Positions 28,706 to 40,629 are shown, counted from the first letter of the stretch. The stretch is DNA of 64,000 nt from Oxalobacteraceae bacterium (GCA_947454305.1 CANGJE010000003.1:1-64000), one strand, 5' to 3'. A program made the numbers and translations. The notes: a model not told the origin generated them from the sequence alone.

Positions 28706-30135
28706 TACGCCTGAAACGGCAGCACAGCATCTGGCTTAACCGCGAGGATTGCCTGAGCCAATGATTGCTGTATACGTTTAAGTGCTGCTTCATTTTCAGC
28801 CTCGAAACGCAGCACGAGTACCGGCGTAGTGTTTGATGCACGCACCAAACCAAAACCGTCACTGTATTCAACACGCACGCCGTCGATCGTTAGCACTTGC
28901 TCCGATCCGGGCCAGCTGATTTCTTTTTGCAAGCGCGTCACCAGTTGATGATTTTCACCCTCAGCGCACTGTATCTGTAATTCAGGCGTTGAGATCGACT
29001 GAGGCAGCGCATTCAGTGTTGCATTCGGATCTGCCAGCTTGCTTAAAATTTCTAATAAACGCGCACCGGCATACAAACCATCATCAAATCCATACCAACG
29101 ATCTTTAAAGAATACATGGCCACTCATCTCGCCACCTAAAGGCGCCTGCGTTTCTTTCATACGCGCTTTGACTAAGGAATGACCTGTCTTACCCATTAAT
29201 GGTTGGCCACCTGCTGCTTTAACCACCGCCGCTACGTGCTTACTGCATTTGACGTCATACAAAATAGGTGCGCCGGGATTACGTGACAACACTTCTTGCG
29301 CAAATAGCATGAGCTGTCGATCAGGAAAAATGATTTGACCATCTTTAGTCACAACGCCCAAACGATCACCGTCACCATCAAAGGCCAAACCAAGTTCAGC
29401 ATCGGTAGTGGCGAGTGCATGAATTAAATCTTGCAGATTTTCAGGATGGGCCGGATCAGGATGGTGATTCGGGAAATTACCATCGACCTCGCAAAATAAT
29501 TCGATGACATCACAACCCATGCCACGATATAAATCCCCTGCGACAGCACCCGCAACACCATTACCGCAATCCACTGCAATCTTCATGGGGCGCGAAATTT
29601 TTACATCACCAATAATCCGCTCGAGATAAGCGTCGCGAATATCATGCTCGCGATAATCACCCGCACCCTGAGCAAAACGATGCGCGAGTATGCGCTGATA
29701 TAACTGCTGTATGGTCTCACCATAAATAGCATCACCGGCAAGAACCATTTTAAAACCGTTGTAATCGGGTGGATTATGGCTGCCGGTGACCATAATTCCA
29801 CTGGCCGCTCCCAGCGCATAGGTCGCAAAGTACAGCATGGGTGTAGCGACCATACCGACATCAATCACATTCACTCCCGTAGACTGCAAGCCTTCAGCCA
29901 GTGCTGCGGATAGCGATGGACCAGACAAGCGACCATCACGACCAATGACCACAGTCTTCTCATTTTTTTCTAACGCTGCACTCCCAAAGGACTGACCAAT
30001 CTGGCGCGCAATATTGGTGTCCAGTGTTTTATCCAACACGCCACGTATATCGTAAGCCTTGAAAATACCCGGGGTCAAAGTTGCGTTGCTGTTTGCCATG
30101 ATGTCAGTTCGCTTTAAGTAATTGGGGCGCTTCAA
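28705..30135 (-). CDS. phosphomannomutase/phosphoglucomutase
   Basis: GIMVTGSHNPPDYNGFKM, FDGDGDRLGVV, GEMSGHVFFKDR; likely start at a downstream ATG (FKAYDIRG conserved). Confidence 0.93.
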   Translation of the reverse strand: MKRPNYLKRTDIMANSNATLTPGIFKAYDIRGVLDKTLDTNIARQIGQSFGSAALEKNEKTVVIGRDGRLSGPSLSAALAEGLQSTGVNVIDVGMVATPMLYFATYALGAASGIMVTGSHNPPDYNGFKMVLAGDAIYGETIQQLYQRILAHRFAQGAGDYREHDIRDAYLERIIGDVKISRPMKIAVDCGNGVAGAVAGDLYRGMGCDVIELFCEVDGNFPNHHPDPAHPENLQDLIHALATTDAELGLAFDGDGDRLGVVTKDGQIIFPDRQLMLFAQEVLSRNPGAPILYDVKCSKHVAAVVKAAGGQPLMGKTGHSLVKARMKETQAPLGGEMSGHVFFKDRWYGFDDGLYAGARLLEILSKLADPNATLNALPQSISTPELQIQCAEGENHQLVTRLQKEISWPGSEQVLTIDGVRVEYSDGFGLVRASNTTPVLVLRFEAENEAALKRIQQSLAQAILAVKPDAVLPFQA

Positions 30136-31000
30136 CAGGAATTCGCTGCAGACAATCGCCTAGCGCAGCATCCCACGTGGGTAAGGTCGCAAATGTTTGC
30201 TCGAATTTATCGGTATTCATAACAGAATTTTTCGGCCTTACCGCTGGCGTAGGATAGTCAGCAGTGGTTATAGGATGAAGCGTAGGTTTTTGTTGTATCA
30301 ATGAATGCGCGAAAATTTTTTCTGCAAAACCAAACCAACTTGTTTGTCCACGCGCACACAAATGATAAATGCCGCTTAAATGCTCAACAGCGGAAAGGTC
30401 TGGAAATTTTTTGATGATGCTCGCGGTGGCTTCAGCAATCGTAACGCTCCACGTAGGAGCGCCGACTTGATCATTAACGATAGAAAGCTCAGGCCGGCTC
30501 TGCGCAAGACGTAACATCGTCAATAAAAAATTCTTTCCATGCAATCCATACACCCAACTAGTACGCAAAATTACATGCGGCAATCCAACCGCAGTAATCG
30601 CCTGCTCGCCTGCTAGTTTGCTACGACCGTATGCAGATAAAGGGCCGGTCGCATCGGTTTCTAACCACGCGCCCGATTTACCACCGTCATACACATAATC
30701 GGTCGAGTAATGAATCATTCCGGCGCCGAGACGTTTGGCTTCTTCTGCTATCACACCCGGTGCTTCGGCATTGATGCGATACGCCAACGCTTCATCCGTC
30801 TCAGCCAAATCAACGGCGGTATACGCAGCCGCGTTCACAATAAGATTTGGGCGAATTGTACGAATCACTTCACGTGTCGCATCTACATTAGATAAATCCA
30901 ACTGCGTGCGATCCAAGGTAACGATCTCGCCCAAACCAGCCAAGGCATGCTGTAACGCACCGCCTACTTGTCCATTACGGCCGGTGACGAGAATTTTCAT
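30104..31000 (-). CDS. rfbD: dTDP-4-dehydrorhamnose reductase
   Basis: MKILVTGRNGQVGGALQHAL; YSTDYVYDG; within an rml cluster. Confidence 0.94.
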   Translation of the reverse strand: MKILVTGRNGQVGGALQHALAGLGEIVTLDRTQLDLSNVDATREVIRTIRPNLIVNAAAYTAVDLAETDEALAYRINAEAPGVIAEEAKRLGAGMIHYSTDYVYDGGKSGAWLETDATGPLSAYGRSKLAGEQAITAVGLPHVILRTSWVYGLHGKNFLLTMLRLAQSRPELSIVNDQVGAPTWSVTIAEATASIIKKFPDLSAVEHLSGIYHLCARGQTSWFGFAEKIFAHSLIQQKPTLHPITTADYPTPAVRPKNSVMNTDKFEQTFATLPTWDAALGDCLQRIPVEAPQLLKAN

Positions 31001-31542
31001 TCAAATACTTCAGCAGAAGCGAGAGGCACTCCCGCCTTATCTTTAACGGAGAGAAGTGGCTCCTGATGCAAGGGCCACTCAATACCCAGCGCTGGGTCGT
31101 TCCAGAGTAAGCATCGCTCGTGCTCGGGCGCATAATAATCGGTGGTCTTATACAAAAATTCAGCATTCTCACTGGTCACCAGAAATCCATGAGCGAATCC
31201 GGGCGGGATCCATATCTGACGATGATTCTCGGCCGACAAAATAACTGACACGGATTGGCCAAAGGTCGGCGAGCTACGGCGCAGATCGACGCACACATCA
31301 AACACTTCACCTGCGGTCACACGAACCAATTTTCCTTGGGTCTGTTGCAATTGATAGTGCAAGCCACGCAAAACACCCCGCGCTGAACGTGAGTGGTTAT
31401 CTTGAACAAATACAGGTGAAGCACCCGTTAATTGTTCAAACTGACGTTGGTTATAGCTTTCGAAAAAAAATCCGCGACTATCACCAAAAACTTTCGGTTC
31501 GATAATGATTACATCAGATATCGCTGTCTTAATTACATTCAT
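30997..31542 (-). CDS. rfbC: dTDP-4-dehydrorhamnose 3,5-epimerase
   Basis: EPKVFGDSRGFFFESYNQRQFEQ, QDNHSRSARGVLRGLHYQ. Confidence 0.95.
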   Translation of the reverse strand: MNVIKTAISDVIIIEPKVFGDSRGFFFESYNQRQFEQLTGASPVFVQDNHSRSARGVLRGLHYQLQQTQGKLVRVTAGEVFDVCVDLRRSSPTFGQSVSVILSAENHRQIWIPPGFAHGFLVTSENAEFLYKTTDYYAPEHERCLLWNDPALGIEWPLHQEPLLSVKDKAGVPLASAEVFE

Positions 31543-31546
31543 ACGA

Positions 31547-32446
31547 TCAGTACACTTTTTCTTTTAGCATGCGCAATAAATACTGGCCATAGGCATTTTT
31601 TTTCAGTGGCTCAGCTAACTTTTCTACTTGTGCGGCATTGATGTAGCCTTTGCGGTAGGCCACCTCTTCAGGGCAAGCCACTTTTAATCCCTGACGCTTT
31701 TCCAGAGTCGCGATGAATTGTGCAGCTTCCAGCAATGATTCATGCGTACCTGTATCTAGCCATGCCATACCGCGCCCCATCAACTCCACTTGCAATTGTT
31801 GTTGCTCGAGATAGGCTCGGTTGACGTCAGTAATTTCTAATTCGCCACGCGCAGAGGGTTTGATATTAGCGGCAATATCACACACCTGTTGATCGTAAAA
31901 ATACAAACCAGTTACAGCATAATTAGATTGTGGCTGCTTAGGCTTTTCTTCAATGCTAATCGCGCGACGTTGATCATCGAAACCAACCACACCATAGCGT
32001 TCGGGATCGTCAACGTGATAGGCAAACACAGTGGCACCCTCTTGTCGTTCATTTGCAGTACGCAAGCGGGCATCTAAATCATGGCCGTAAAAAAGATTAT
32101 CGCCAAGGATGAGCGCCGAAGGATGATTACCAACGAACTCTTTTCCAATGATGAAGGCTTGTGCCAATCCATCGGGCGAAGGTTGCACGGCGTAGTGAAT
32201 ATTGATGCCCCACTGACTGCCATCACCTAACAAATCCGTGAAGCGCGGCGTGTCCTGCGGTGTAGATATCAGCAGGATGTCGCGGATACCCGCTAACATC
32301 AGCGTGGTGAGCGGGTAATAAATCATGGGCTTGTCGTACACCGGCATGAGCTGCTTGGATACTGCCATCGTGACGGGATACAAACGTGTACCTGAGCCAC
32401 CCGCTAAGATGATGCCGCGACGATTAATTTTTAGTTCTGAGCTCAC
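31547..32446 (-). CDS. rfbA: glucose-1-phosphate thymidylyltransferase
   Basis: [38 protein letters not shown]. Confidence 0.97.
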   Translation of the reverse strand: MSSELKINRRGIILAGGSGTRLYPVTMAVSKQLMPVYDKPMIYYPLTTLMLAGIRDILLISTPQDTPRFTDLLGDGSQWGINIHYAVQPSPDGLAQAFIIGKEFVGNHPSALILGDNLFYGHDLDARLRTANERQEGATVFAYHVDDPERYGVVGFDDQRRAISIEEKPKQPQSNYAVTGLYFYDQQVCDIAANIKPSARGELEITDVNRAYLEQQQLQVELMGRGMAWLDTGTHESLLEAAQFIATLEKRQGLKVACPEEVAYRKGYINAAQVEKLAEPLKKNAYGQYLLRMLKEKVY

Positions 32447-33513
32447 GCTGCACCTCTGGCACGTTGGCTGTAATTACGGTCTATCCATTTCAAATAATCC
32501 CCTGACTGTACTTTGCGTACCCATTCTTGATTTGCCAAATACCACTGCACGGTTTTACGCATGCCTGTCTCAAAGGTTTCGGTGGGACGCCAGCCGAGTT
32601 CACGCTCTGTTTTACGCGCATCAATAGCATAACGACGATCGTGGCCAGGACGATCTTTAACGTAAGTAATTTGCTCACGATACGATTGTTTTGCAGGAGA
32701 CAGTTCATCCAGCAAATCACACAGGGTATGTACTACATCGATATTAGCTTTTTCATTCCAACCACCAATGTTGTAGGTCTCACCCGGCTGACCATCGGTC
32801 AATATGCGACGGATCGCGCTGCAGTGATCGCCGACATACAACCAATCACGCACCTGCTGACCATCACCATAAATCGGCAGTGGTTTACCCGCTAGTGCAT
32901 TAGCTATAATCAATGGCACTAATTTTTCAGGGAACTGCAGCGGGCCGTAATTATTTGAGCAATTACTCGTCAGTACTGCCATGCCATACGTATGATGCCA
33001 GGCACGGACTAAATGATCTGAAGCCGCCTTCGATGCTGAGTACGGACTATTCGGTGCGTAAGGAGTCGTTTCAGAAAAAGGCGGATCACCCGGATTGAGT
33101 GTTCCAAATACTTCATCCGTCGACACATGCAAAAAGCGAAAAGCTGCTCGCTCAGTATCTGACAAACCTGCACAATGCGCGCGTGCTGCTTCTAATAAAC
33201 TAAAGGTACCATCCACATTGGTTTTAATGAAATCACCGGGACCGTGAATTGATCTATCCACATGACTCTCTGCGGCGAAATGCACAATAGCGCGCGGCTT
33301 GTGTTGTGCCATCAGCTGATTGAGCAACTCACGATCACAGATATCACCCTTAACAAAATGGTGACGCGGATCGCCATCCAGCGACGAAAAATTGTCTGGA
33401 TTGCCAGCGTAGGTTAGTTTGTCTAGGTTGATGACGGGCTCATCATTCGATGCTAGCCAGTCAATCACAAAATTGGAGCCGATGAAGCCAGCGCCGCCGG
33501 TGACGAGAATCAT
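32443..33513 (-). CDS. rfbB: dTDP-glucose 4,6-dehydratase
   Basis: [48 protein letters not shown]. Confidence 0.97.
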   Translation of the reverse strand: MILVTGGAGFIGSNFVIDWLASNDEPVINLDKLTYAGNPDNFSSLDGDPRHHFVKGDICDRELLNQLMAQHKPRAIVHFAAESHVDRSIHGPGDFIKTNVDGTFSLLEAARAHCAGLSDTERAAFRFLHVSTDEVFGTLNPGDPPFSETTPYAPNSPYSASKAASDHLVRAWHHTYGMAVLTSNCSNNYGPLQFPEKLVPLIIANALAGKPLPIYGDGQQVRDWLYVGDHCSAIRRILTDGQPGETYNIGGWNEKANIDVVHTLCDLLDELSPAKQSYREQITYVKDRPGHDRRYAIDARKTERELGWRPTETFETGMRKTVQWYLANQEWVRKVQSGDYLKWIDRNYSQRARGAA

Positions 33514-33643
33514 GCTCTTACCTTATCGTTTCAATAACTACTTCGTTGAATTAACCCTTCATTTTAACGGAGCCACTCCGCTCAGTTAGAAATAGAATGA
33601 GCAGAAGATTACCGAAAAACCCTACTTACTTGCTTAACTATTA

Positions 33644-34462
33644 ATGACGTTCTTTGCTATCGGTGACTTACAGGGTTGCGCGGGGCAACTCGACCTTCTA
33701 CTTGAGCGCGCGCTCTCAGTATCGCCCGACGCGCACTTTGTTTTCGTTGGCGATCTGGTCAACCGTGGCCCGGATTCGTCAGGTTGCCTGCGCCGCCTGC
33801 GCGCCATGGGTAAGCGCGCGCAAATGGTGCTGGGCAATCATGATCTACATTTACTCGCGGTCGCACATGGACTGCGTACGGCCAGCCGCTCGGATACCTT
33901 AGACAGCTTGCTCGCTGCACCCGATCGCGATGAACTACTCGAATGGTTACGACAACAACCGCTGGCCCTGATGGCCGATGGCCACTTAATTGTTCATGCG
34001 GGCGTTCTACCGCAATGGACGGCACAACAAACACTAGAGCTAGCCAGTGAAGTATCGGCCGTGCTGCGCAGCGATCATTGGCTGGATTTTTTACGCGCCA
34101 TGTATGGCAACGATCCATTACGCTGGAGTGATGATTTACAGGGTAATGACCGACTGCGCTGCATCGTGAATGCGCTCACACGCCTGCGTTATTGCACAGC
34201 AGACGGTGAAATGGAGTTTAAAAGTAAGGAAGGTCCGGGACACACACCTCGCGATTACCTACCTTGGTTCGAGGTACCGAATCGACAGAGTCAGGATGTG
34301 CCCATCGTCTTTGGTCACTGGTCGACGCTTGGACTCGTTTTACAACCGAATGTGATCGGACTCGATACGGGATGTGTCTGGGGCGGTAAGCTCAGCGCGC
34401 TGCGCTTACAAGATCGACTGCTGGTGCAGGTGGATTGCCCTCAACATCAGCAGCCGGGATAG
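33644..34462 (+). CDS. apaH: symmetrical bis(5'-nucleosyl)-tetraphosphatase
   Basis: [47 protein letters not shown]. Confidence 0.95.
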   Translation: MTFFAIGDLQGCAGQLDLLLERALSVSPDAHFVFVGDLVNRGPDSSGCLRRLRAMGKRAQMVLGNHDLHLLAVAHGLRTASRSDTLDSLLAAPDRDELLEWLRQQPLALMADGHLIVHAGVLPQWTAQQTLELASEVSAVLRSDHWLDFLRAMYGNDPLRWSDDLQGNDRLRCIVNALTRLRYCTADGEMEFKSKEGPGHTPRDYLPWFEVPNRQSQDVPIVFGHWSTLGLVLQPNVIGLDTGCVWGGKLSALRLQDRLLVQVDCPQHQQPG

Positions 34463-34466
34463 TAGC

Positions 34467-35210
34467 CTAAGTAGTAGTCGGAATCAGCACTGAGGAAATC
34501 ATTTCTCGCGCTGTCACAGCCAACTCACGTCGATGAGCGCCTTGCGTAGGCAGTGCAGGTAATCGAATTAATTCGGCTTTAAGTCCGCCGCATTTTACAA
34601 TCGCAATCACACTTTCTACGAAAGTCATCTCACCGATAAAATCGGCGGCGTTATGTAATTGTCCATCGGCATCTACGTAGCGTAGCGCGTAGGGTTGCAC
34701 TGGAACTTGCGCTTCGATGGCAGCTTCAAATAAATTCGCATGAAACGGTAATACCGTGCCTTGAGGTGCTGTTGTCCCTTCTGGAAAAAAAGCAACACGC
34801 TCACCGTCATGAATACTTTTTACGAGTCCCGCATAAATACGTCGCACATCACTCTGCTTGCCACGAGCAATAAAGATCGTACCGGTTTTGTGGCACAGCC
34901 AACCAATTAATGGCCAACTTCGTATATCGGATTTAGCGACGAAACGACAAGGATGAATCGTGTTGATGACAAAAATATCAAGCCACGAAATATGGTTGCA
35001 GATGATAAGTGCAGGCGATACGGGTTGCTCTTGTCGCTCAGCATCTAGCTCCATGCTGACGCCACATATTTCTACCAGCTGACGTGACCAACGTTGTATA
35101 CGACGATCACGACCCGCCTCATCCAACCACGGAAAAAGTACGGCAGTTTTCCATAAACCGACAAACAAATGTAGGCCAAGCCTAGCTAACGGCAATACCG
35201 GCATCGTCAC
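34467..35210 (-). CDS. plsC: 1-acyl-sn-glycerol-3-phosphate acyltransferase
   Basis: NHISWLDIFVI, FFPEGTTAPQGTVLPFHANLFEAA. Confidence 0.9.
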   Translation of the reverse strand: MTMPVLPLARLGLHLFVGLWKTAVLFPWLDEAGRDRRIQRWSRQLVEICGVSMELDAERQEQPVSPALIICNHISWLDIFVINTIHPCRFVAKSDIRSWPLIGWLCHKTGTIFIARGKQSDVRRIYAGLVKSIHDGERVAFFPEGTTAPQGTVLPFHANLFEAAIEAQVPVQPYALRYVDADGQLHNAADFIGEMTFVESVIAIVKCGGLKAELIRLPALPTQGAHRRELAVTAREMISSVLIPTTT

Positions 35211-36493
35211 TAGCGACTGTAAGCGAGTTGACCAGAGACGATCGTATGTCGAACCTGACCCGGTAATTCATAACCCAGAAAAGGCGTGTGCTTACCTTGA
35301 CTGACAATGGCTGCAGCGTTGACTAACCAGCGGACATCAGCATCAAATATACACACATCAGCGACACTACCTATCGATAAGCCACCGGCCGACAAGCCGG
35401 CAACGCGAGCTGCATCAGCGGTAATGCGGGAGATGGCCATCGAGAGTTTATCGTCACCCGATAACTGCTCATCGGCCCACTTCAGTGAAAGTGATAGCAA
35501 TAACTCTAAGCCAGTCGCACCGGGCGATGCTTCACCAAAGGGTAATAATTTTTCATCATCATCAACCGGCGTGTGATCGGAACAGATCGCGTCAATGGTT
35601 CCATCCATCAGCGCTGCGCGAATCGCATCACGATCACGTTGACTGCGCAATGGTGGTGAGAGCCGCGCATTCGGATCAAAGAAACCAATATCGTTATCCG
35701 TCAGATGCAAATGATGAGCACCCACATCGCAACTCACTGGTAGGCCTTCAGCCTTAGCAGCGCGTACCAAAGCGATACCTGCTGCGGATGACAAACGACA
35801 CAAATGCACGCGCGCACCCGTTGTACGCATTAATTCAAAGATCGTATGCAGTGCAATCGTCTCACTGATAACCGGCACACCCGACAAACCCAGTCGCGAT
35901 GCTAATGGCCCACTATGCGCCGTGCCACCTTTACCTAGATGAGGGTCTTGCGGACGCAACCACACGGTGTAGCCAAATGTTTGTGCGTACTGCATCGCAC
36001 GCATCAGCACAGTGCTGTCTTCTATTGTTTGCTCTGCTTGCGAAAAACCGATACAGCCTGCTTCGGTGAGCTCAGCCATTTCAGTTAACTCGCGACCTTT
36101 AAGACCTACCGTCAGCGCGCCCAAAGGATACACATGCGATTGATTCAAAATACGCGCGCGATGCACTAGCATTTCAACTAAGCCTGGCTCATCCAACACA
36201 GGATCGGTATCAGGTGGACAAAGCAAACTCGTCACACCGCCCGCTAATGCCGATTGCAATTCTGATTCAAGAGTTGCTTTGTATTCATAACCAGGCTCAC
36301 GCAATCGCGCAGATAAATCGACCAAGCCCGGGCACACAATTAAGCCACTGGCATCGATGATTTGATCGGCCACAAAACCTGCAGGTACTTGTGCAATGGA
36401 GGCGATACAACCATCCGCAATAAAGACATCATGTTGTGCATCGATGTTATTGGCCGGATCTATCAGGCGTCCGTTTTTAATATGTAGTCTCAT
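35210..36493 (-). CDS. dihydroorotase-like protein (PyrX/PyrC' type, probably non-catalytic)
   Basis: Dihydroorotase fold motifs, but the HxH metal motif (DxHxHxR) is DLSARLREPG; adjacent to pyrB. Confidence 0.88.
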   Translation of the reverse strand: MRLHIKNGRLIDPANNIDAQHDVFIADGCIASIAQVPAGFVADQIIDASGLIVCPGLVDLSARLREPGYEYKATLESELQSALAGGVTSLLCPPDTDPVLDEPGLVEMLVHRARILNQSHVYPLGALTVGLKGRELTEMAELTEAGCIGFSQAEQTIEDSTVLMRAMQYAQTFGYTVWLRPQDPHLGKGGTAHSGPLASRLGLSGVPVISETIALHTIFELMRTTGARVHLCRLSSAAGIALVRAAKAEGLPVSCDVGAHHLHLTDNDIGFFDPNARLSPPLRSQRDRDAIRAALMDGTIDAICSDHTPVDDDEKLLPFGEASPGATGLELLLSLSLKWADEQLSGDDKLSMAISRITADAARVAGLSAGGLSIGSVADVCIFDADVRWLVNAAAIVSQGKHTPFLGYELPGQVRHTIVSGQLAYSR

Positions 36494-36529
36494 GCTAATT
36501 TTTTCTTTTCAAGCGCAATCTATTGACCA

Positions 36530-37489
36530 TCAGGCACCCGCCAACATACTCATCACGGCCATACGCACGGCTATACCAAAGGTCACCTGCGGCAAGATCA
36601 CCGCTTGCGCACCATCAGCAACCGCCGAATCAATTTCTACACCGCGATTCATAGGGCCGGGATGCATAACAATGGCATCAGGCTTAGCTAATGCAAGTCG
36701 TTCAGGCGTGAGGCCATAACTTTTGAAATACTCTTGCGCTGAAGGCAGTAAAGCACCTGTCATGCGTTCATTCTGAAGACGCAGCATGATGATCACGTCA
36801 ACGTCTTTCAAACCTTCGTTCATATCCGTAAACACTCGCACGCCCATCTGCTCTAAACCACCCGGCAGCAAGGTTCTAGGGCCAATCGCACGCACTTCAG
36901 GCACACCCATGGTTGTGAGTCCATGAATATCGGAACGGGCCACACGACTATGTAAAATATCGCCAACGATAGCGACGGTGAGATTCGAAAAATTCTTTTT
37001 GTAGTGACGTATGGTGTACATATCCAACAAGCCTTGCGTTGGATGTGCATGACGACCATCTCCTGCATTGATCACATGCACATGCTGCTGATTGGTATCA
37101 ATCAAGTGCTTAGCAATCAAATACGGTGCGCCGGATTGTGCGTGGCGCACCACAAACATGTCAGCATGCATCGCTGCCAGATTGTCGATGGTGTCCAGCA
37201 GCGACTCACCTTTACTTGCGGACGATGCTGAGATATTTAAATTAATCACATCCGCTGAAAGTCGTTTGGAGGCAATCTCAAACGTGGTTCGCGTACGCGT
37301 AGAATTTTCAAAAAATAGATTGAACACGCTCTTGCCTCGCATGAGCGGCACTTTTTTTACTTCGCGATCACTCACACCTACAAATGAAGCGGCCGTATCC
37401 AAAATTCGCGTAAGAATGGCCTTAGGCAGGCCGTCGAGCGTAATTAAATGCTGTAGTTCGCCGTGCTTATTGAGTTGAGGATTATGCAT
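36530..37489 (-). CDS. pyrB: aspartate carbamoyltransferase catalytic subunit
   Basis: [36 protein letters not shown]. Confidence 0.97.
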   Translation of the reverse strand: MHNPQLNKHGELQHLITLDGLPKAILTRILDTAASFVGVSDREVKKVPLMRGKSVFNLFFENSTRTRTTFEIASKRLSADVINLNISASSASKGESLLDTIDNLAAMHADMFVVRHAQSGAPYLIAKHLIDTNQQHVHVINAGDGRHAHPTQGLLDMYTIRHYKKNFSNLTVAIVGDILHSRVARSDIHGLTTMGVPEVRAIGPRTLLPGGLEQMGVRVFTDMNEGLKDVDVIIMLRLQNERMTGALLPSAQEYFKSYGLTPERLALAKPDAIVMHPGPMNRGVEIDSAVADGAQAVILPQVTFGIAVRMAVMSMLAGA

Positions 37490-37985
37490 GGTCTATGGTC
37501 AGAGATAAGCGGCCATCATCGGCCTTTTGCAGCACGAGCATCTGTTCACTGGGAACCACCAGAGTTTTCGCAACAAAATCTGCAGAAATAGGTAACTCGC
37601 GGCCACCGCGATCAACTAGAGCGGCCAGCATGATTTTCGCAGGACGGCCATAGTCGAACAGGGTATTGATCGCAGCGCGCGTAGTGCGTCCGGTATACAA
37701 AACATCATCGACCAATAAGATATTGGCGCCTTCGATTTCAAAGGGAATATGGCTGGGTCTGACTTCTTCTTTCAGACCACGTTTAGCGTAGTCATCGCGA
37801 TAAAACGACACATCAATAAAACCGGTCTCAGCGATGTTGAGTGCCTGAGCGAGTCGTTCTGCCAGCCAGGCACCGCCAGAATAAATACCTACGATGGCGA
37901 GTTTGGGCACGCCCGCCAATGCAGATTTCAACTCGGTCTCAAGTTGACTGTAAAGGACTTCGGCTTGAAGTTCAGTGGGATTCAT
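37482..37985 (-). CDS. pyrR: bifunctional pyr operon regulator/uracil phosphoribosyltransferase
   Basis: [45 protein letters not shown]. Confidence 0.93.
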   Translation of the reverse strand: MNPTELQAEVLYSQLETELKSALAGVPKLAIVGIYSGGAWLAERLAQALNIAETGFIDVSFYRDDYAKRGLKEEVRPSHIPFEIEGANILLVDDVLYTGRTTRAAINTLFDYGRPAKIMLAALVDRGGRELPISADFVAKTLVVPSEQMLVLQKADDGRLSLTIDHA

Positions 37986-38361
37986 GAGTATCGAAAAATT
38001 GTTGAAGTATCAGCGCCGCTGCCTGACTATCTACGTGCTCACCACGTGATGCAGACAGCACTGCTGAGGTATATCGCTCGTCTATCAGCACCGTTGCCAC
38101 TCCGAAGCGGCCGGTAATCTGGTTGGCAAAACGTCGGCAACGCAGCGTCATTTCATGCTCGGCCCCATCGGGATGCAAAGGAAGACCCACAACAATGCTA
38201 CTGGGCTGCCATTCATCTATCAAAGTACCGATCGCCGCAAATTTTTCCACATTGGTTGGCGCATCAATGATGGTTAATGCCTGCGCTTGCTTGATGAGCA
38301 GGTTACCCACTGCAACACCAATACGTTTGAGACCAAAATCGAACGCCATAACCGTGCTCAT
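37972..38361 (-). CDS. ruvX: Holliday junction resolvase-like YqgF/RuvX
   Basis: MAFDFGLKRIGVAVGN, VVGLPLHPDG, DERYTSA. Confidence 0.94.
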   Translation of the reverse strand: MSTVMAFDFGLKRIGVAVGNLLIKQAQALTIIDAPTNVEKFAAIGTLIDEWQPSSIVVGLPLHPDGAEHEMTLRCRRFANQITGRFGVATVLIDERYTSAVLSASRGEHVDSQAAALILQQFFDTHESH

Positions 38362-38373
38362 GTGCGCGGCGCA

Positions 38374-39093
38374 TCAAGCATGCCCAGCTTCTCCGGTGAG
38401 CAAAGTCGGATCAATCCCCAACAAGTTCATAGCCGCTGCGAAGCGTTCTGCACTCGGGATATCAAACAATATAGCCGGATCGGCACGCACCGTGAGCCAG
38501 CCGTTACGTAAAATTTCTTCTTCGAGTTGGCCTGCACCCCAACCTGCACACCCAAGTGTGACGACTAAGCATCGCGGGCCATGACCTTGAGCTGCTGCTT
38601 CCAGCACATCACGCGAGGTAGTGAGCGACACATCATCCGAGACCGTCAGTGATGAGTTGTAATCGGCTGAAGGTGCATGCAAAACAAAACCACGCTCTAC
38701 TTGCACCGGGCCTCCAAACAGCACGGGCAATTGCGGCATGACTTGATCGTGCGGAGTAATTTCAAGGGATAAATCCAGACGCTCGAACAACACATCCATA
38801 GTCATGTCCGTCGGGCGATTGATAATCATGCCTAGAGCACCATTCTCGTTGTGCTCACAAATGTAGACCACCGTACCACCAAAAACCGGATCCAGCATCG
38901 ATGGCATAGCGATCAAAAAATGATCCGCCAGCTGCAAAGACTGAATTTCAGTCTGCTTTTCAGACGCTAAATCGATGTTAGAAGAAGAAAAATCGCTGAC
39001 ATCCGCGGTAGCCGCGGAAAATGATGGGGAACGCTGCTTGCCTTGCTTGGCCATGAGCCGAATTTTATCAGCTTTACCCGAGCTTTCGTTCAT
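38374..39093 (-). CDS. YqgE/AlgH family protein
   Basis: FLIAMPSMLDPVFGGTVVYICEHNENGALGMIINRPTDM; likely starts at a later codon than the ORF start. Confidence 0.92.
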   Translation of the reverse strand: MNESSGKADKIRLMAKQGKQRSPSFSAATADVSDFSSSNIDLASEKQTEIQSLQLADHFLIAMPSMLDPVFGGTVVYICEHNENGALGMIINRPTDMTMDVLFERLDLSLEITPHDQVMPQLPVLFGGPVQVERGFVLHAPSADYNSSLTVSDDVSLTTSRDVLEAAAQGHGPRCLVVTLGCAGWGAGQLEEEILRNGWLTVRADPAILFDIPSAERFAAAMNLLGIDPTLLTGEAGHA

Positions 39094-39156
39094 GTTGGCA
39101 GATCAACTTTGCCGACCAACGCTACACTTAGCTTTTTATCGCGCGAGATACTAATA

Positions 39157-40629
39157 ATGAACTACGAAAAAGCGCTGGTATGGTTTCGTCGCGATCTGCG
39201 AGATTTCGACCACGCTGCACTGCACCATGCCCTCAAAGCTAGCCGTACTGTCTACTGTGCTTTCATTTTTGACAAAGATATCCTTGATCCCTTGCTTGTG
39301 CATGGTCGTATCGATCGCCGCGTAGCGTTTATCCACGCCAGCCTGAAAGAGCTCGATGCCTCGCTTCGTGAACGTGGGGGCGGATTGATCGTTCGTCATG
39401 CACGAGCGGTGAGCGAGATACCTAAGCTAGCCGATGAACTCGCGGTCGATGCTGTTTTTATCAATGAAGACTACGAACCCGGCGCGATCGAACGGGACCA
39501 TCAGGTCGCTCAGGCCTTAAAAAAATCAGATAAAGAGCTGCATAGCTACAAAGACCAAGTCATTTTTGCTAAGGACGAAGTGCTTTCGCTCGCTGGTAAG
39601 TCGTTTTCAGTTTTCACACCGTATAAAAATGCATGGTTGAAAAAACTCGGCTTACCTTCCTTCGAGTTAGATCTACAGCCACTTGCGCCGTTGACATGCG
39701 ACGCTGGAAAACTCGCGCTACCGCCTGCTACGCCAGAAATGCCATCGCTTAGCGCTATGGGATTTGATGAGTACGATTTGATGCAGCATAAAATCCCGAC
39801 CGGCATGAAGGGGGGCGAAGATTTGCTTGACGATTTTTTGCCACGTATGTCGCGCTATGACGCCACGCGTGATTTTCCAGCCGTTAAAGGGCCCTCGTAT
39901 TTATCGATTCATTTACGCTTTGGTACGGTGTCGATACGCTCACTGGCACGATTAGCGATTGAAGCGATTCAATCAGGTCAAGGTGGTGAAGGCGCACGCA
40001 TCTGGTTATCGGAACTTGTTTGGCGTGATTTTTATTTCATGATTCTGCACCATCATCCGCACGTAACTGAGCGAAGCTTCAAGCCAGATTACGATCGCAT
40101 CACATGGGAAAGCGGTGCCGCAGCCGATGCAGCATTTACCGCCTGGTGCGAGGGTCGCACCGGCTATCCACTGGTGGATGCCGCGATGATGCAGTTAAAT
40201 CAAACAGGCTATATGCATAACCGTCTGCGTATGGTGACTGCCTGCTTTTTGATTAAAGATCTGGGTATAGACTGGCGGCGCGGCGAAGCGTATTTCGCGC
40301 GTCAGTTGAATGACTTTGATTTGTCGGCGAATAATGGAGGCTGGCAATGGGCCTCATCATCAGGCTGCGATGCGCAACCTTATTTTCGAATTTTTAATCC
40401 AGTGACTCAATCTGAACGATTTGACGCTGAAGGTAAATTTATCAAACGCTACTTACCCGAACTCAGCAAATTGGATAGTAAAACGATTCATGCGCCCTGG
40501 CTTGCTTCAGCAATGCAGCTACAAATGGCGGGGGTCACGCTGGGTAAAAATTATCCTCATCCGCTAGTAGCGCATGATGAAGCACGCAAAAAAACACTGG
40601 AACGTTATTCTGTTGTGAAAAAAGAATGA
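39157..40629 (+). CDS. phrB: deoxyribodipyrimidine photolyase/cryptochrome family
   Basis: ALVWFRRDLRDFDHAALHHAL; WASSSGCDAQPYFRIFNP; true ATG at 39157. Confidence 0.93.
   Translation: MNYEKALVWFRRDLRDFDHAALHHALKASRTVYCAFIFDKDILDPLLVHGRIDRRVAFIHASLKELDASLRERGGGLIVRHARAVSEIPKLADELAVDAVFINEDYEPGAIERDHQVAQALKKSDKELHSYKDQVIFAKDEVLSLAGKSFSVFTPYKNAWLKKLGLPSFELDLQPLAPLTCDAGKLALPPATPEMPSLSAMGFDEYDLMQHKIPTGMKGGEDLLDDFLPRMSRYDATRDFPAVKGPSYLSIHLRFGTVSIRSLARLAIEAIQSGQGGEGARIWLSELVWRDFYFMILHHHPHVTERSFKPDYDRITWESGAAADAAFTAWCEGRTGYPLVDAAMMQLNQTGYMHNRLRMVTACFLIKDLGIDWRRGEAYFARQLNDFDLSANNGGWQWASSSGCDAQPYFRIFNPVTQSERFDAEGKFIKRYLPELSKLDSKTIHAPWLASAMQLQMAGVTLGKNYPHPLVAHDEARKKTLERYSVVKKE

Noticed and set aside
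39003-39020. CCGCGGTAGCCGCGG inverted repeat near the algH start
   Set aside because: Lies in the algH ORF extension/start region with no flanking T-run or promoter; no support as a regulatory site.
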